From assembly GCA_015501595.1 (NCBI GenBank), contig JADNRX010000465.1, positions 1-40,150 on the forward strand: a stretch of DNA of 40,150 nucleotides. Reading direction: 5' to 3'. Both the position numbers and the translations under genes were made by a program. This document shows positions 10,804 to 21,306 of this stretch, in pieces (within the stretch, counting starts at the first letter, position 1; every line of letters starts with the position of its first letter). Source of the stretch: Hymenopellis radicata. Taxonomy: Eukaryota; Basidiomycota; Agaricomycetes; Agaricales; Physalacriaceae. Under the pieces are notes generated by a model. It made no database searches. It saw only the letters and a program-made list of their open reading frames with translations, and was not told the DNA's origin.

Positions 10804-12978
10804 ATGCCTGTATCCATCACACAGTTATCTTCCGCTCTTCAGGGACAGGACATCGACCTTCAGAGTGCTTCTCTTTTCCTTTGCTTATTGAAACGAATCT
10901 GGAATCATCTCTCCATCTCCGGTATCCTCAATCAACCTCACCTTCCAGACAATATCAGACAATTTCTACAACATTGCCTCCAGCTCGAACATGCAGACAC
11001 GGTTCACTCTCTCTGGACTTCACTTCGAGTCTTCGTACCCCAGTGGGAATCATCGCCATCTTTTGATAAGGAGGTCGACAATTACTATCGTGAATACGGA
11101 TCTCCATCTACGCTTGGTGAGTTTCTGATCATTTCTACATGTTCATACAATACTAAAGGTCGAACAGGAGCAGAGATGCTCTATCCTCCCTTCACTCACT
11201 GCCAGAATCAGACCTGCAACCATCGAAAACTTCTCAAACCATCGTTTAACGAAGCCCGCCTCTACACATTGCACCGTGGTGTTCTTCCGGTCTATGACAT
11301 CTCTCTATATTGTGCTAGTATGACTGTTCCATCTACGAGTGTCTTATTCCTCATGTCCCTCACAGAGTGTCTCACACGATATCATGCTACTTACAGCGTC
11401 ACCAACGCTGAGAATCCTCACGCCACACGCGACTTCTACCTTCATCAAGGATCATTCGTTCACGTTTATGAAACTGTCTTTGTTGAAGATGCCTTATGCG
11501 ACTTTTTCGAACAACAAATGTGTCATTCCCAGTGCGTATTCCTTCGACACTAGCATTATCTATTATTTGACTGTCTCAAAAAGCTCTTCGAGTACAATCC
11601 TTGCTCGAGTCTACAATCGCACGCTCAGTCGCATGACCTCACCCCTATCTTCCAAACTCAATCCAGAAATTACGCGAGAAATGGTTCTTGAAGCCTTTTT
11701 CCTCCATGCCCTCCTGCGCCGTTGTCAACAGGCCGCTATTCTTCTGTCTATCCCTCATGGAAGAGATCAAGATCACCGCCTTGATCAGGCCCTAGATGAT
11801 GCCAATGCTCGCATGGCGGGCACCGGCCAGCCACAGTACGCTCATGCGTGTGATCATTGCATGCAGCTCATACAGGGCTCGGAGGGCAACACTATCGGTT
11901 GAGTCTTTACATCATGTACTTGATGACTTTGCTCACCTCTATGAATCCAGGCTTCATTCATGGCGGGGTTACCGACGGTGTTACACTTGGCCACACCTGC
12001 TGTCATGTGCCATACTGTCAAGTACGCCTCAACTCTGTCAAAGATCGATATTGCGCTGTCCACAGTTCTTTAGCTGATCAGTGTGCTGTTGAGGACTGCA
12101 CGGAACTGCGTATTGCTCCTCATCTCACATGTGCAGGGCATCGGGAACTGGAGAATCAGAAACGCCACGAGTATGTTGAGAAGTCGAAGCGCAAGACAGA
12201 GGAAACTCGTCGGCTTCAGAAGGACAGTGTTGGTACTGCTGCCGGGCAAAACACGCAAAAGCAGAAGAAGACTCCAAAGGCTGACGATCCCAAAAAGCCG
12301 AAGCTCCGAATTGCACGTAATTATACTCACAACGAGCAGCTTTTCATATTTTGCTGTGGCGTCATAGTTTCTCGTGCAACTTTCTTTGTTGCGGAGGCTG
12401 TCAGTGCCGTTAATGTATGTCTGCACTGCTTTATTTCTGCTTCCTCGCTTATTCACGTCTTTCAGAAATTTCTGAAGGAAACATTTCCTCATCCGGCTCT
12501 CATTCCTAGTCATATTTTCTATGACAACGCCTGCAATCTTCTCAAGCATATTCGACACATCGGCGACGACCACTTCAAGGACAGCAATCTTGTCGTTGAT
12601 GTCTTCCATTCTCACATTCACTCCGGAGAGGACGAGTTTTGCCAAAAAAACTGTTTCCCGACGCTATTCCCTGTCCTTAAAACAGCCGATGGCAAGTGGC
12701 GTCTGAATTCCTCTGTGGCAGAACAGACAAATGTCTGGTTTGGTGCCTTTCAGGCTATGACTCGTGAGATGTCTGCTATTCGGTATGTGGCTATTCAGTC
12801 TCAGTACTGCCTCTTTCATACTCATCTTCATCTCAGATACAATTTCTTTCTTGACGAAATGATTACTCTTCGCAACGAATGGATGGTCTCTGAGTTGGAC
12901 AAGAACAATACTCACCCAAGACTTCGCGATCTAGCTGGTATCATAGAGGAGTACGAGAACTCTGCTATGCAGTTGTAA
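10804..12978 (+). CDS. KDZ transposase with cysteine clusters
   Basis: Predicted DDE-type DNA transposase of the Kyakuja-Dileera-Zisupton superfamily. Exons 10804-11116, 11168-11317, 11366-11531, 11584-11897, 11951-12414, 12466-12782, 12837-12978; introns 48-54 bp, frame fully intact, 621 residues. An N-terminal cysteine module (LYPPFTHC, CNHRKLL, LHRGVLPVYDISLYC, CLTRYHATY) precedes ILARVYN and ARMAGTGQ with HACDHC. A second cluster of the CxC type (HTCCHVPYCQ, RYCAVH, CAVEDC) follows. The catalytic half shows THNEQLFIFCCGVI, IFYDNACNLLKHI, VDVFHSHIHSGEDEFC and VAEQTNVWFGAF. It corresponds to Pfam-type CxC5/CxC6 KDZ-associated proteins as I recall them. It is shorter than many KDZ transposases, but no break is visible. 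Its stop lies 45 bp from the convergent dioxygenase stop. Confidence 0.88.
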
Positions 12979-13023
12979 TTCTTCTACATAGTTACAATCA
13001 CAACGATTCCTATAACCGTAAAT

Positions 13024-14297
13024 CTAAACTACCGGAAATGCAGCTAAATTACGAGCCATACCAAAACTAGCATCAAGATCCTGACCATGACGGTTGTACA
13101 CATACTTGAACAGGCAACCTGCCGAATAGAGAACAAAGGCACCTCGAATCACTCCGTCCTGGATGATCGCAAAGTTACCATGAACAACTAGAGCCGATGG
13201 CAATAGAATCATATTGCCCGGCGGAAATTCCACAATCACTCCAACATCCCACAGAATGAGATGACCGCCTCGGGTTGGATCATAGTTCCCTAGAGCCCAA
13301 ACGGCACACATTCCCCGTCGAAGATTCATAGTGTCGAGATGAAACCGTGTCCAGGCATCTGGTGGAAAATTAATATGACATGCTGCAAAACAGCACCGTT
13401 CGTAAAGTCGCATCAGAGAGGGATCCTCCGAAATAACGCTTGATAGGCAGTCGTCGTACTCCACCCATGTATCAGGGTAGAAGTCATGCAAAGCGTCTAT
13501 GAAACTCGTCAACAGCTAATTTCAAGGCTTTGTGAGATACAAACCACTGGAGTACTCGCCCATAATCTCAAATGCCTTCCGGTCTAGAAGATCACGAAGG
13601 AGAGCAGTTTCAATAGCAGAATTTGCGAAATTGTGTGGCTTCGATGATCGTGTATTCGCTGTGATCCCAACGCCACAGCTATAGTACTCCCCGCGCCGGG
13701 AAGTGCTGGTTTCCCTATGCTCAGTCAACTTCTCCTGAATCTCAGTCATATCTCGACAGGCCTGAGTTGCGAGATCGGACCAGTTCGGCACTGGCGGGCA
13801 TCCTACCAGGATGGATGCTCGATGTCCATGAATATCTAAGATACTCTGACGATCGTCTCTGCATACTCTTATTAGCTTCTCAGCATCCATAAAGAAATCA
13901 GTGCTACACACCCTCCCAACCATGGAATATATCTTAAACCACAACTTATGAATTTGGAAAGATCGTTAATTGTGTAAATTCGTCGATCCGTAGGATATAG
14001 GGCTCCTTTCCAATGTTCACGTCTTGATGTCTCCAGAGTTGTCGACGAAGATGAAGCTGTCCACAAAGGTACAGCAATGTTGGTAGGGGATGTGTCCATA
14101 GACTCCCAAGCGGATGAAGGTAAATCAACGTCCATGACCTCGCTAACTGGCGATGCAGGCTCGGAGAACAGAGGAGATGGCGGGGCAGTGAACAGAGGAG
14201 ATGGCGGGGCAGTGAACAGAGGAGATGCCGGCCCAGAGAATAGTGGTGAAGCGGAGGATGTGGACTCCAAGGACAGATGTGATCCAGGTGAGAGCAT
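13024..14297 (-). CDS. TET/JBP-family 2-oxoglutarate/Fe(II) dioxygenase, one frame break
   Basis: Predicted nucleic-acid 5-methylcytosine oxidase. Segments 14297-13545 and 13496-13024 are joined by a 48-bp intron; about 408 residues if one missing base near 13950-13957 is allowed for (it joins TINDLSKF to KIYSMVGRVC). Residues about 15-50 are four SPLFxxPxx repeats from a 24-bp minisatellite. The double-stranded beta-helix core holds the Fe ligands HLD (RFHLDTMN) and distal His (SALVVHGN), the GGHLILWD strand, EFPPGNMILLPSA, and a 2-oxoglutarate arginine in IRGAFVLYSAG. Fungal TET/JBP proteins are known to travel with KDZ transposons, as here where it is tail-to-tail with the transposase. No intron cleanly bridges the first frame change, so either an assembly indel or a disabling mutation is present. 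Confidence 0.85.
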
Positions 14298-14530
14298 AGA
14301 TGACGCTGGTTCACGTTCATTCGAGTGAGCTACAGCTTAATTGAAAGGTCTATCAGTTGTATATCCTAATGGATAGTATCTATCACTCACCTTCTGCCGC
14401 CCGCTCATCAGCGTCCCCTTCCGCCCTAGATCTCTTATCCATATCCACCTGGAGATGAATGTCCTCCTCCCCAGTCAATCTGCTCTCATGAGTGCTCCAC
14501 TGCTGCAAGGATCAGCCAAGACATGGAAGC

Positions 14531-14806
14531 ATGACACCTCAAATTCCTTGCCCTAAATGCCGAGCACTATGCAACGTTGAACAGTGGCAGGTTTCCCCGA
14601 CGATGAGCAGCATGTTGGAATTGATGCGATCGGATTATTCAAGAGAGGAGGAGGGTATTCAACGAAGAGCCCTAGGAACAGCGGTGAAGGAATTTATAGA
14701 CTTTTTTTATAGGCTTCCTGAGGATCCATATGCTGGAATGGATTCGTATGAGGATGAAATGGGATTCGGTCAGTTTTATGACGAAGACTATGTAGACCCT
14801 ATATAA
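14531..14806 (+). pseudogene. RING-like C-terminal fragment
   Basis: An open frame of 91 codons starts MTPQIPCPKCRALCN and continues with an acidic Tyr/Asp-rich tail (YEDEMGFGQFYDEDY). CPKCR resembles the last zinc-ligand pair of a RING finger, and just upstream, in another frame, CSHECS could be part of the preceding ligand set, but no intron joins them. It looks like the 3' end of a broken or incompletely resolved E3-type gene. Its TAA (14804-14806) directly abuts the stop of the next gene on the opposite strand at 14807. Confidence 0.4.
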
Positions 14807-16815
14807 TCATTCAGCTGTCCCAAATTGACGCTCAAGCTCTTTTCGCAATGCTGAAGCCCCATACTTCTTATTCTCCACCTTGCCTGTCTCCTTAACAGCT
14901 ACGGCACCATTCATGGAACGAATGATTTGACCGGACTTCATCATGTGACCAATCCAATCGGCCTGTCGAGAAAACACCGTGCCCCAGATCTCATGAGACA
15001 GTGTCTCAATCTTGCCTTCTGCGGTCATTCTCAGCCAAGAAATACGATGAACAACTATATAACAACGTACCTCCAGGACGTTTAGTCTCCCGTACGGCTT
15101 TCTCAAGCCACACTGCGTAATCCAACATAATGTCGCGCTCAATTGCCTTTTTGCCATATTCCTTTTTGAGGTCGCAAAGCTCCTGAAATACGGGGTCGTT
15201 GGCATACTTGGTGATGATAATATTGGGGCCATTAACATAGGCTTGGTTGGCCAACGAGCGAGTGGGGACACGATTGCGAGAATGGGTTTTTCGATTAGTT
15301 CGAGACCGATCGGAGGGAGGGTCTTGACGCGAGTGAGTGATTCCTCTCTGAATCAAGAAATCACCGATGAAACAAGGATGTCCATTGATGTCTTGATCAG
15401 ATGGAGCTCGATGGAATAGAAATGCAGTAGGTGACTCTGGTAAGATCCACCACCTCTGTGTGGGCATCCCAGAGTCTAGTTGAGCGTATCCAGGCTGACC
15501 TTGACAGTCTATAGGACAATTCGTACCACATCGATGAAGCATAGAAGGAAGAGCGTCGTAAAGATCCTGCGTCAGCTCACTATTCTCGGGCGTATTCAGA
15601 TGAACAGCAAGAGTGGAATGTGCTTATGAAATGTAAGTAAAACCGAATGAATCAGGAAAATATGTGTAACATGCCTTCATTCGCTAAATCAGCGGATGCA
15701 GCACTGACTGCCGTCCACATTTTAACGATATTTTTAGAGGCAATAGTGAGAGTACTGCAGTCTGAGGCCATTGTAGCTGGCCACGCTAGACTATTAGTGG
15801 CCTGACTGGATAACTGGACAGACGCGTAGTTTGTTTCATGATCTCGAAGGGTGAAAATGGCGACACCTATTAAAGACTAAATGCTTTGAAAATAGGGAAA
15901 AAGAGATTTCGTACATTTTAAACCTGGCGGAGAGTTGCATCTTGGGATGTCCGGTTCTTGATTTTCAAGGCGATGTTGGGCAGCTGCCGCTTGTTGATCT
16001 CGCCGAGCCTGAAGTTCTTGGGCCTGCTGGTCGCGCTGTCGTTCCTGTTCTTCTGCAAGTCGACTACGCTCTTCTTGTTCTTCTTGGAGCTGCCTAGCGG
16101 CCTGCTCATCCGCCACCCGCTTAAGCTCTGCCTGTTCCTCCTCAACGCGCTTAGTGGCCTGCTCATCGGCCACTCGCCTACGCTCTGCCTCTTCCTCCTG
16201 GAGACGCTTAGCAGCCTGCTCAGCCGCCACCCGCTGATGCTCCGCCTGTTCCTCCTCAAGGCGCTTAGCAGCCTGTTCGTCTTGAAGCTGTCTCGCGGCC
16301 TGCTCATCGGCCACCTCGCCTCCCTAGTCGCTCTACCGCATCTGCTGTTTCTCAGGCGCTTAGCAGCCTGTTCGTCTTGAGCTGTCTCGCGGCCTGCTCA
16401 TCGGCCACTCGCCTACGCTCTCCTCCTCCTGGCGCTTCAAAGCAGCCTGGTCTTCTTGCTGATGATGATAGGCGTCTACAAGCTGCAAGCTGTTGAGTAA
16501 GATTCAAACATAAAATTCAAAAACAAACTGTAAAGAAGCCCCTCTCATATAGCTCGTACAATGCATGTTCTCCCGGGTTAGGGAATAATACACCCGCAAT
16601 TCTGAAGCAGCTAGACGAATCCTGTGAAGATCCACTTCTAGAGTGGTCTCTTCGGATAGGACTGCCTTTGTGCGAGCTCGAAGTCGTGAGCTTGCTGAAA
16701 GAGCCAAAATATCGCCATGGCGAGCCGATGGTATCTCATGCCTGAAAGCGATAAATATAATAAATGTAAAGGAGATATAGACGTACAGTTGAATAGCTGT
16801 AAGGTTAAATTTCAT
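14807..16815 (-). CDS. Element-encoded coiled-coil/cysteine protein, unknown function
   Basis: Exons 16815-16787, 16741-16560, 16475-15915 (repeat-rich), 15866-15675, 15622-15071, 15018-14807. About 575 residues. The N-terminal part (MKFNLTAIQLHEIPSARHGD) is followed by a long charged coiled coil of tandem EEEQAEHQRVADEQAAKRL-type units, then a globular C-terminal half with RCGTNCPIDCQG, IIITKYANDPVFQELC and SHEIWGTVF. The intron at 15623-15674 must be GC-AG (AAG then GCATGT) to keep frame. Between about 16310 and 16450 the coiled-coil units are broken by several small indels relative to their neighbours, while the downstream units stay in frame. No domain family recognised. It lies within the KDZ-TET element and is probably cargo. 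Confidence 0.6.
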
Positions 16816-16962
16816 GTTGACGATAAAGTGCTTCGTGGTAGGAAGAGAGTACAACTGGACGAGGATTGGAAATTTGATTAATGGCGAAAATTGCAAATCT
16901 TATATGTGGCGGTAACTCGCGCGGCGACTTGATCAATATGGATAGGTTATTGGAACAGCTAA

Positions 16963-18988
16963 CTACTGAGCGATTCTAATCCGATACCTTTTCATCACTG
17001 CGTTCCACTTGCCCTGCTCCGTTTCGCCTGCCTCAATGGCATCGGTTACAATTTGGAGAAACTCCGGGTCAGTATCCTTGTACTTCCACGCTCGATGATG
17101 CTGCGATACGGTTGAAGGCCTGAAGCTACATTCACCCATAACCTTCTTAAAGGCCACTGGCTGAGTGTCGCCCTGCTCAAGATAAGGTGCCATTTTCTCA
17201 AAGTAATCCTTCATGTGACAAGCCCAGGGGAAAGGAAATTTCTTGCTATAGATAGAAAGTGAGTAGTAAACAGCGAAAGAAGAGAAAGGAGACGAACATC
17301 TTTGACGAGGAACCTTTTGGTAGGGTAGAAGTAGAGCTGCATATTCCATTCAGATGCTTGTCAAGACAGACAACGAGGTAATCTACACACCTCATGAAAA
17401 CAATGTCGTTATCATTGTCGTCGTCGAGCGAGCTGGCAAAAATGTCGGGTTTGTCAACTTTTCTACAATACGAAGAGTGAGCGATGACAGGATAATCAGT
17501 GAAGAAAGGTACTTACTCCTTTTTAACAGGTGTATCGTCTTCCGAATCGCTGATTTCAATAACGACAGAGGACCTGAAAGGATATCAAAAAAGATCAACA
17601 TTGAGAGGAAACAGGATCTACTTCGACTTGGCACGTTTCTCAGGAGAGGATGACGAGGTCGGTGAGGAAGCTGGTCGCTTGGATGGGCCAGCTACAGGCC
17701 TAGCCAAGAGTGGACACTCGGTCCCGTAAAGAGAAGAAGCGCCAAGAATGACCGTTTGCCCGTTTTTTACGTTCTCCATAGGGGCATCTTGCAATACCCA
17801 ACGATTGTCAGCACCAACCGTACAGAAGGCTTTAAGTGAGGAAACATCAAGAGCGAGGAGTAACAGATTGGCGTTACGAGGCTGAAAACGAGGCAAAGTG
17901 TTGACTGTAGTCTTGATATGGTTAGGTTTGGCATCGTTTGACTAGGAGAACAAAGATAAGCATATATGTAAGCGGTAAACAGAAGAACAAACAGTAAACC
18001 ACATCACGTTAACGATATGGTTGGCATCTTGCGCCAACTGCTGACGCAAGCCTTTGTCACCAAGAGGAGACGAAGGAGGCGTCGGAGTGAATGACTTAAG
18101 AAAATATGAACTAAGATGTTTATAGGGTCGTCCCTGCGGTGTGCTCGAACCAGAAGATGAAGGAGACGTGGGATCGAACGGCCTAGAAGCGGAGGATGAA
18201 GGTGTAGAGCGTGTCGGAGTACTTGGATTAGCTGATGGAGTTGAGCTACCACCAGTTGAGATTCAGTACGAACTGAAAACAAAGAGGATAAGCGGATCAA
18301 TAGAATTTCGAGTGAAGATCTCGTACTAGTGTTCAGATGAGTATCCAGTGCGTTTCGATGCTCGACAACTTTGCAGCGTGACTTTTCACTCTGGCTCATA
18401 GTCTTAACGCAACAGCCAAGACAGACGTTATAGGTACAGCCTACGCGACGACGACCTTTATGGCATTCAGAGCATTTATCCTAAAGCATATATGAGAGAG
18501 ATCAAGCAAATGAGGAAATCGTACCTGAGTAGGTGGCACTTCCTGCTGAGACGCGATCGTGGAGGCGGAAGACTGAGAAGAGCATATTAGAACAACTCTA
18601 TAAATAGAGCAACACTTACTGGAGTGCTTGGAGGGCTTTGAACCTTGTGACTCCAATGATTGGCTCGGCCTCGCATGACGAACGTCCCATCAGACTCCTG
18701 CCACCAATAACCACGGCATATGGGTTTGACTTGAAGATGAGGAGCATCGTAGGCAGGATTAGGGTTGTTGCTACACTAATGAGGGTGAAACCAGGATGTG
18801 AGAATGAAACTGAGAGACGAGTCCATAGTGTGGCGTACTTTTACAAAAAAAGCTCCTTTATTCTGAGCATTAGCACCGTTCCCAGCACACTGTTGCCGAG
18901 CTATGATTGTGCCAGTCGCGCAATGAGGACACCGCTGAAAAGGTTCAACAGTAGATATAATAGGGATAGGTGGTGAGGAACCCGACAT
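16963..18988 (-). CDS. Zinc-finger protein with GRF-like module and SUMO-interacting-type motif
   Basis: Ten exons (18988-18845, 18775-18620, 18572-18525, 18480-18327, 18231-18008, 17941-17622, 17573-17517, 17462-17391, 17336-17298, 17245-16963) keep one frame of 498 residues. The N terminus has a GRF-like zinc ribbon (CPHCATGTIIARQQC, NKGAFFC, CRGYWW). Exon 4 holds a second Cys/His cluster: CSECHKGRRRVGC, VCLGCCVK, then C and VVEH. A Ser/Thr/Pro-rich linker follows, then a beta-rich part (NRWVLQDAP) and SVVIEISDSEDD, a textbook SUMO-interacting motif (hydrophobic core plus acidic tail). The C terminus (SFRPSTVSQHHRAWKYKDTD) is unknown. It is transcribed inward from the right array. Likely a chromatin-directed partner of the transposase or dioxygenase, but that role is inferred. 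Confidence 0.72.
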
Positions 18989-19090
18989 AACTAGGATTGA
19001 GTCGATATAGACTTGAAAATTTGGCAACGTTTCGAAGGTCACGAATCAGCCACAGTTCTCAGAACTATACAGTACATGACTGTGACATAT

Positions 19091-20006
19091 ATGATCCTAT
19101 AGGTAGGATGGAAAGAACCTATAGGCTAGTACAAGGAAAACACGTTGACGAATAGCTAGAGTCTGCTAATTAAATGTGGGCCTTGATCATGAATATAGAG
19201 CGAGACCTATGTACAGAGAACCCTTCTACGCCTACAGAGCTTCCTGTAGGATCTTACCTGCGGGAGCAGTCAGTGGAAGGTCCTATAGGAGCATTCACCC
19301 AACACTCCTACAGGAGCAGCCAGCGAACACTCCTACAGGAGCATTCAGCGAATACTCCTACAGGTACACTGAATCCTACCTACGGGAGCAGTCAGCAAAC
19401 ACTCCTATAGGTACACTGGAACCTACCTACGGGAGCAGCCAGCGAACACTCCTACAGGAGCATTCAGCGAATACTCCTACAGGTACACTGAATCCTACCT
19501 ACGGGAGCAGTCAGCAAACACTCCTATAGGTACACTGGAACCTACCTACGGGAGCAGCCAGTGAATGCGCCTATAGGAGCATTCAGCGAATACTCCTACA
19601 GGTACACTGAATCCTACCTACGGGAGCAGTCAGCAAACACTCCTATAGGTACACTGGAACCTACCTACGGGAGCAGCCAGTGAATGCGCCTATAGGAGCA
19701 TTCAGCGAACACTCCTACAGGTACACTGGATCCTACCTGCAGGAGCAGTCAGTGAACGCTCCTACAGGAGCATTCAGCCAACACTCCTACAGGTACACTG
19801 GAATCTACCTACGGGAGCAGTCAAGGAAAGTTCCTATAGGAGCATTGGAGCACACCTATAGGAGGCTTCCAGGATACCTGTAGGAGACTTGGAGCATACC
19901 TATAGGTGTTCTTAAAGGCATTTCCGATTTTTGGTCAATGGCTGCATTGAGTGACCCTACAGGTATGTACAGCGAGTAACCCTACAGGAGTAGTGGAACG
20001 CTCCCG
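19091..20006. repeat. Right subterminal array, 119-bp higher-order repeat with CCTRYAGG core
   Basis: About 35 copies of the same CTCCTRYAGG core as the left array, spaced about 22-24 bp. Copies are organised into a higher-order unit of 119 bp: the mark GAATCCTACC recurs at 19371, 19490 and 19609, and a variant follows near 19728. Each higher-order unit alternates CCTACAGG, CCTATAGG and the decayed form CCTACGGG. The array begins about 100 bp upstream of the zinc-finger gene start. Flanks lose the pattern quickly. Confidence 0.88.
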
Positions 20007-20049
20007 CAGACCCGGGTAGGCTGTCAGGCTGTCAGGCTGTCAGCCAACG

Positions 20050-20069
20050 TGCAGTAGCAGCTCCGTTCT
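20050..20069 (+). repeat. Right candidate terminal inverted repeat
   Basis: TGCAGTAGCAGCTCCGTTCT, complementary to 9973-9992 with two mismatches. Preceded by three CAGGCTGT stutters. Confidence 0.5.
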
Positions 20070-20080
20070 CGAAACTTCCA

Positions 20081-20460
20081 GTAAGTTACCCCGGCCGCCC
20101 GCAGGGCCCCATAATTTACCCGGTAATTTACATGTAAAATTTGGCACGTGATAGTCACATGACGTGCTCGCGTCCGCCACAAATGAACAAAATTTTCTGT
20201 CCTCCGGGGGCAGCTGAACACATGAGTTAGCAGATAAAAATTGCACATCTGAGTGTACAGGCCACAGATTCAGGAGGTGACATGCTAAATCCAAGTGTAG
20301 ATAGGTCAACAGAAGGGCATCTTGCAGCTAACCCGCCCTCCCCGCCGCGTCGGGGGCGACATGTGACCCAATTTGGTAACTTACAACCTCCAAAGCGGGC
20401 TGGTAATTTACCAGTAAATTACAGTCACGTGACGCGTAATTTACGTGTAAAATGACATGC
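20081..20460. repeat. Cluster of TAATTTAC/GTAAATTA and CACGTG motifs, possible MITE
   Basis: GTAAGTTACC at 20081 is mirrored by GGTAACTTAC at 20375. Within and beside these are at least five copies of TAATTTAC or its complement, often paired as TAATTTACRTGTAAAAT, and E-box type sites CACGTG and CACATG. No gene is visible. It could be a degenerate miniature element abutting the KDZ-TET element, or part of its border. Confidence 0.4.
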
Positions 20461-21306
20461 AGTAAAAAACAACCTGTTTCTTCCGCCACATTTCCGCCAC
20501 ACCCTATACAACTCTCATTCCCTCGATCCTTACACGTTCTGGACAATCACCGAAACGATACCGTTCGGGGAAGACGGTTTATTTCCTGCTTTCAAACCGT
20601 TTTTGGTGAGAAGAGTACCGTGTAGGTCACCATTTACAACCGTTCTGCCTTGAATTTCGCGCGACGAAGCCTCTCCCCAACGTAGATCTTTCTTGCTTTG
20701 TTCTCGCGTCTTTTGTCCTACGTTAACGTCACAGATGTACTCACACCGCCTCCTCTTCTTTATTTTGCAGCCCTCCAATACAAATTCTGTTTTCGAACGC
20801 CCGAATATGCAACCATATCATATGTTTGCTCAAGCACCCACACGGTCGTCTAGATTCTCCATCAAGAGCCCAGACGTTTTGGTGGGTTAATGTCACTGCG
20901 TCAGTGTCCCAGTGGTGCAACTTCCTTAGATCCCGATGAGAAAACGAAAATACTGGCCAAGTAACCAGTGAGTGAAGAGAGCCTGTCCGAAGCGCAATGT
21001 CTGGCCCGCATTCGCCTCTTGCGACGATGCACGCCAGGCAGCGGCAGGGCAGCGGAACCAGAAATTATTTCCAACAAGGGAGTAAGTCGGACTTTTCGGT
21101 GCCTATCCCTGGACCAAATCGTAGGCCTTCGTACTAGCGTAGGCGGACATTTGAGTTTTGAAAGGTCTGAAACCTATGCTGAGATGGATATGAAACATAG
21201 GAATTGGATCCGCCAGATATAAACGGTTGAGGAGCAGCATGCGAACACAATCTCCTCAACGTCCTGGCCTGTTTATTTGCCTACAACCCGTTTATTTCTT
21301 CCAAGG
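20461..21306. other. Unassigned stretch upstream of the prenyltransferase
   Basis: Only short incompatible frames seen; a small frame at 20804-20890 (MQPYHMFAQAPTRSS) follows a TTTTGCAG acceptor-like site, but nothing supports a gene. It presumably contains the prenyltransferase promoter. Confidence 0.3.

Larger units (their letters stand above)
9973..20069. mobile_element. Composite KDZ-TET DNA transposon, about 10.1 kb
   Basis: Proposed unit bounded by imperfect 20-bp inverted repeats (9973-9992 and 20050-20069, 18 of 20 identical). Just inside each end lies a large tandem array with the shared core CCTRYAGG, and each array also has a CAGSCTG stutter on its outer flank. Inside are a KDZ transposase (plus), TET/JBP dioxygenase (minus), RING-like fragment (plus), coiled-coil/Cys protein (minus) and zinc-finger/SIM protein (minus). 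KDZ elements with TET/JBP cargo are known from basidiomycetes. I found no convincing target-site duplication, so the exact outer borders remain provisional. Some genes carry single-base frame breaks, so the copy may be inactive or imperfectly assembled. Confidence 0.72.

Noticed and set aside
9965..20077. 8-bp target duplication for the KDZ-TET element
   Set aside because: Compared flanks on both sides by eye; no convincing direct repeat.
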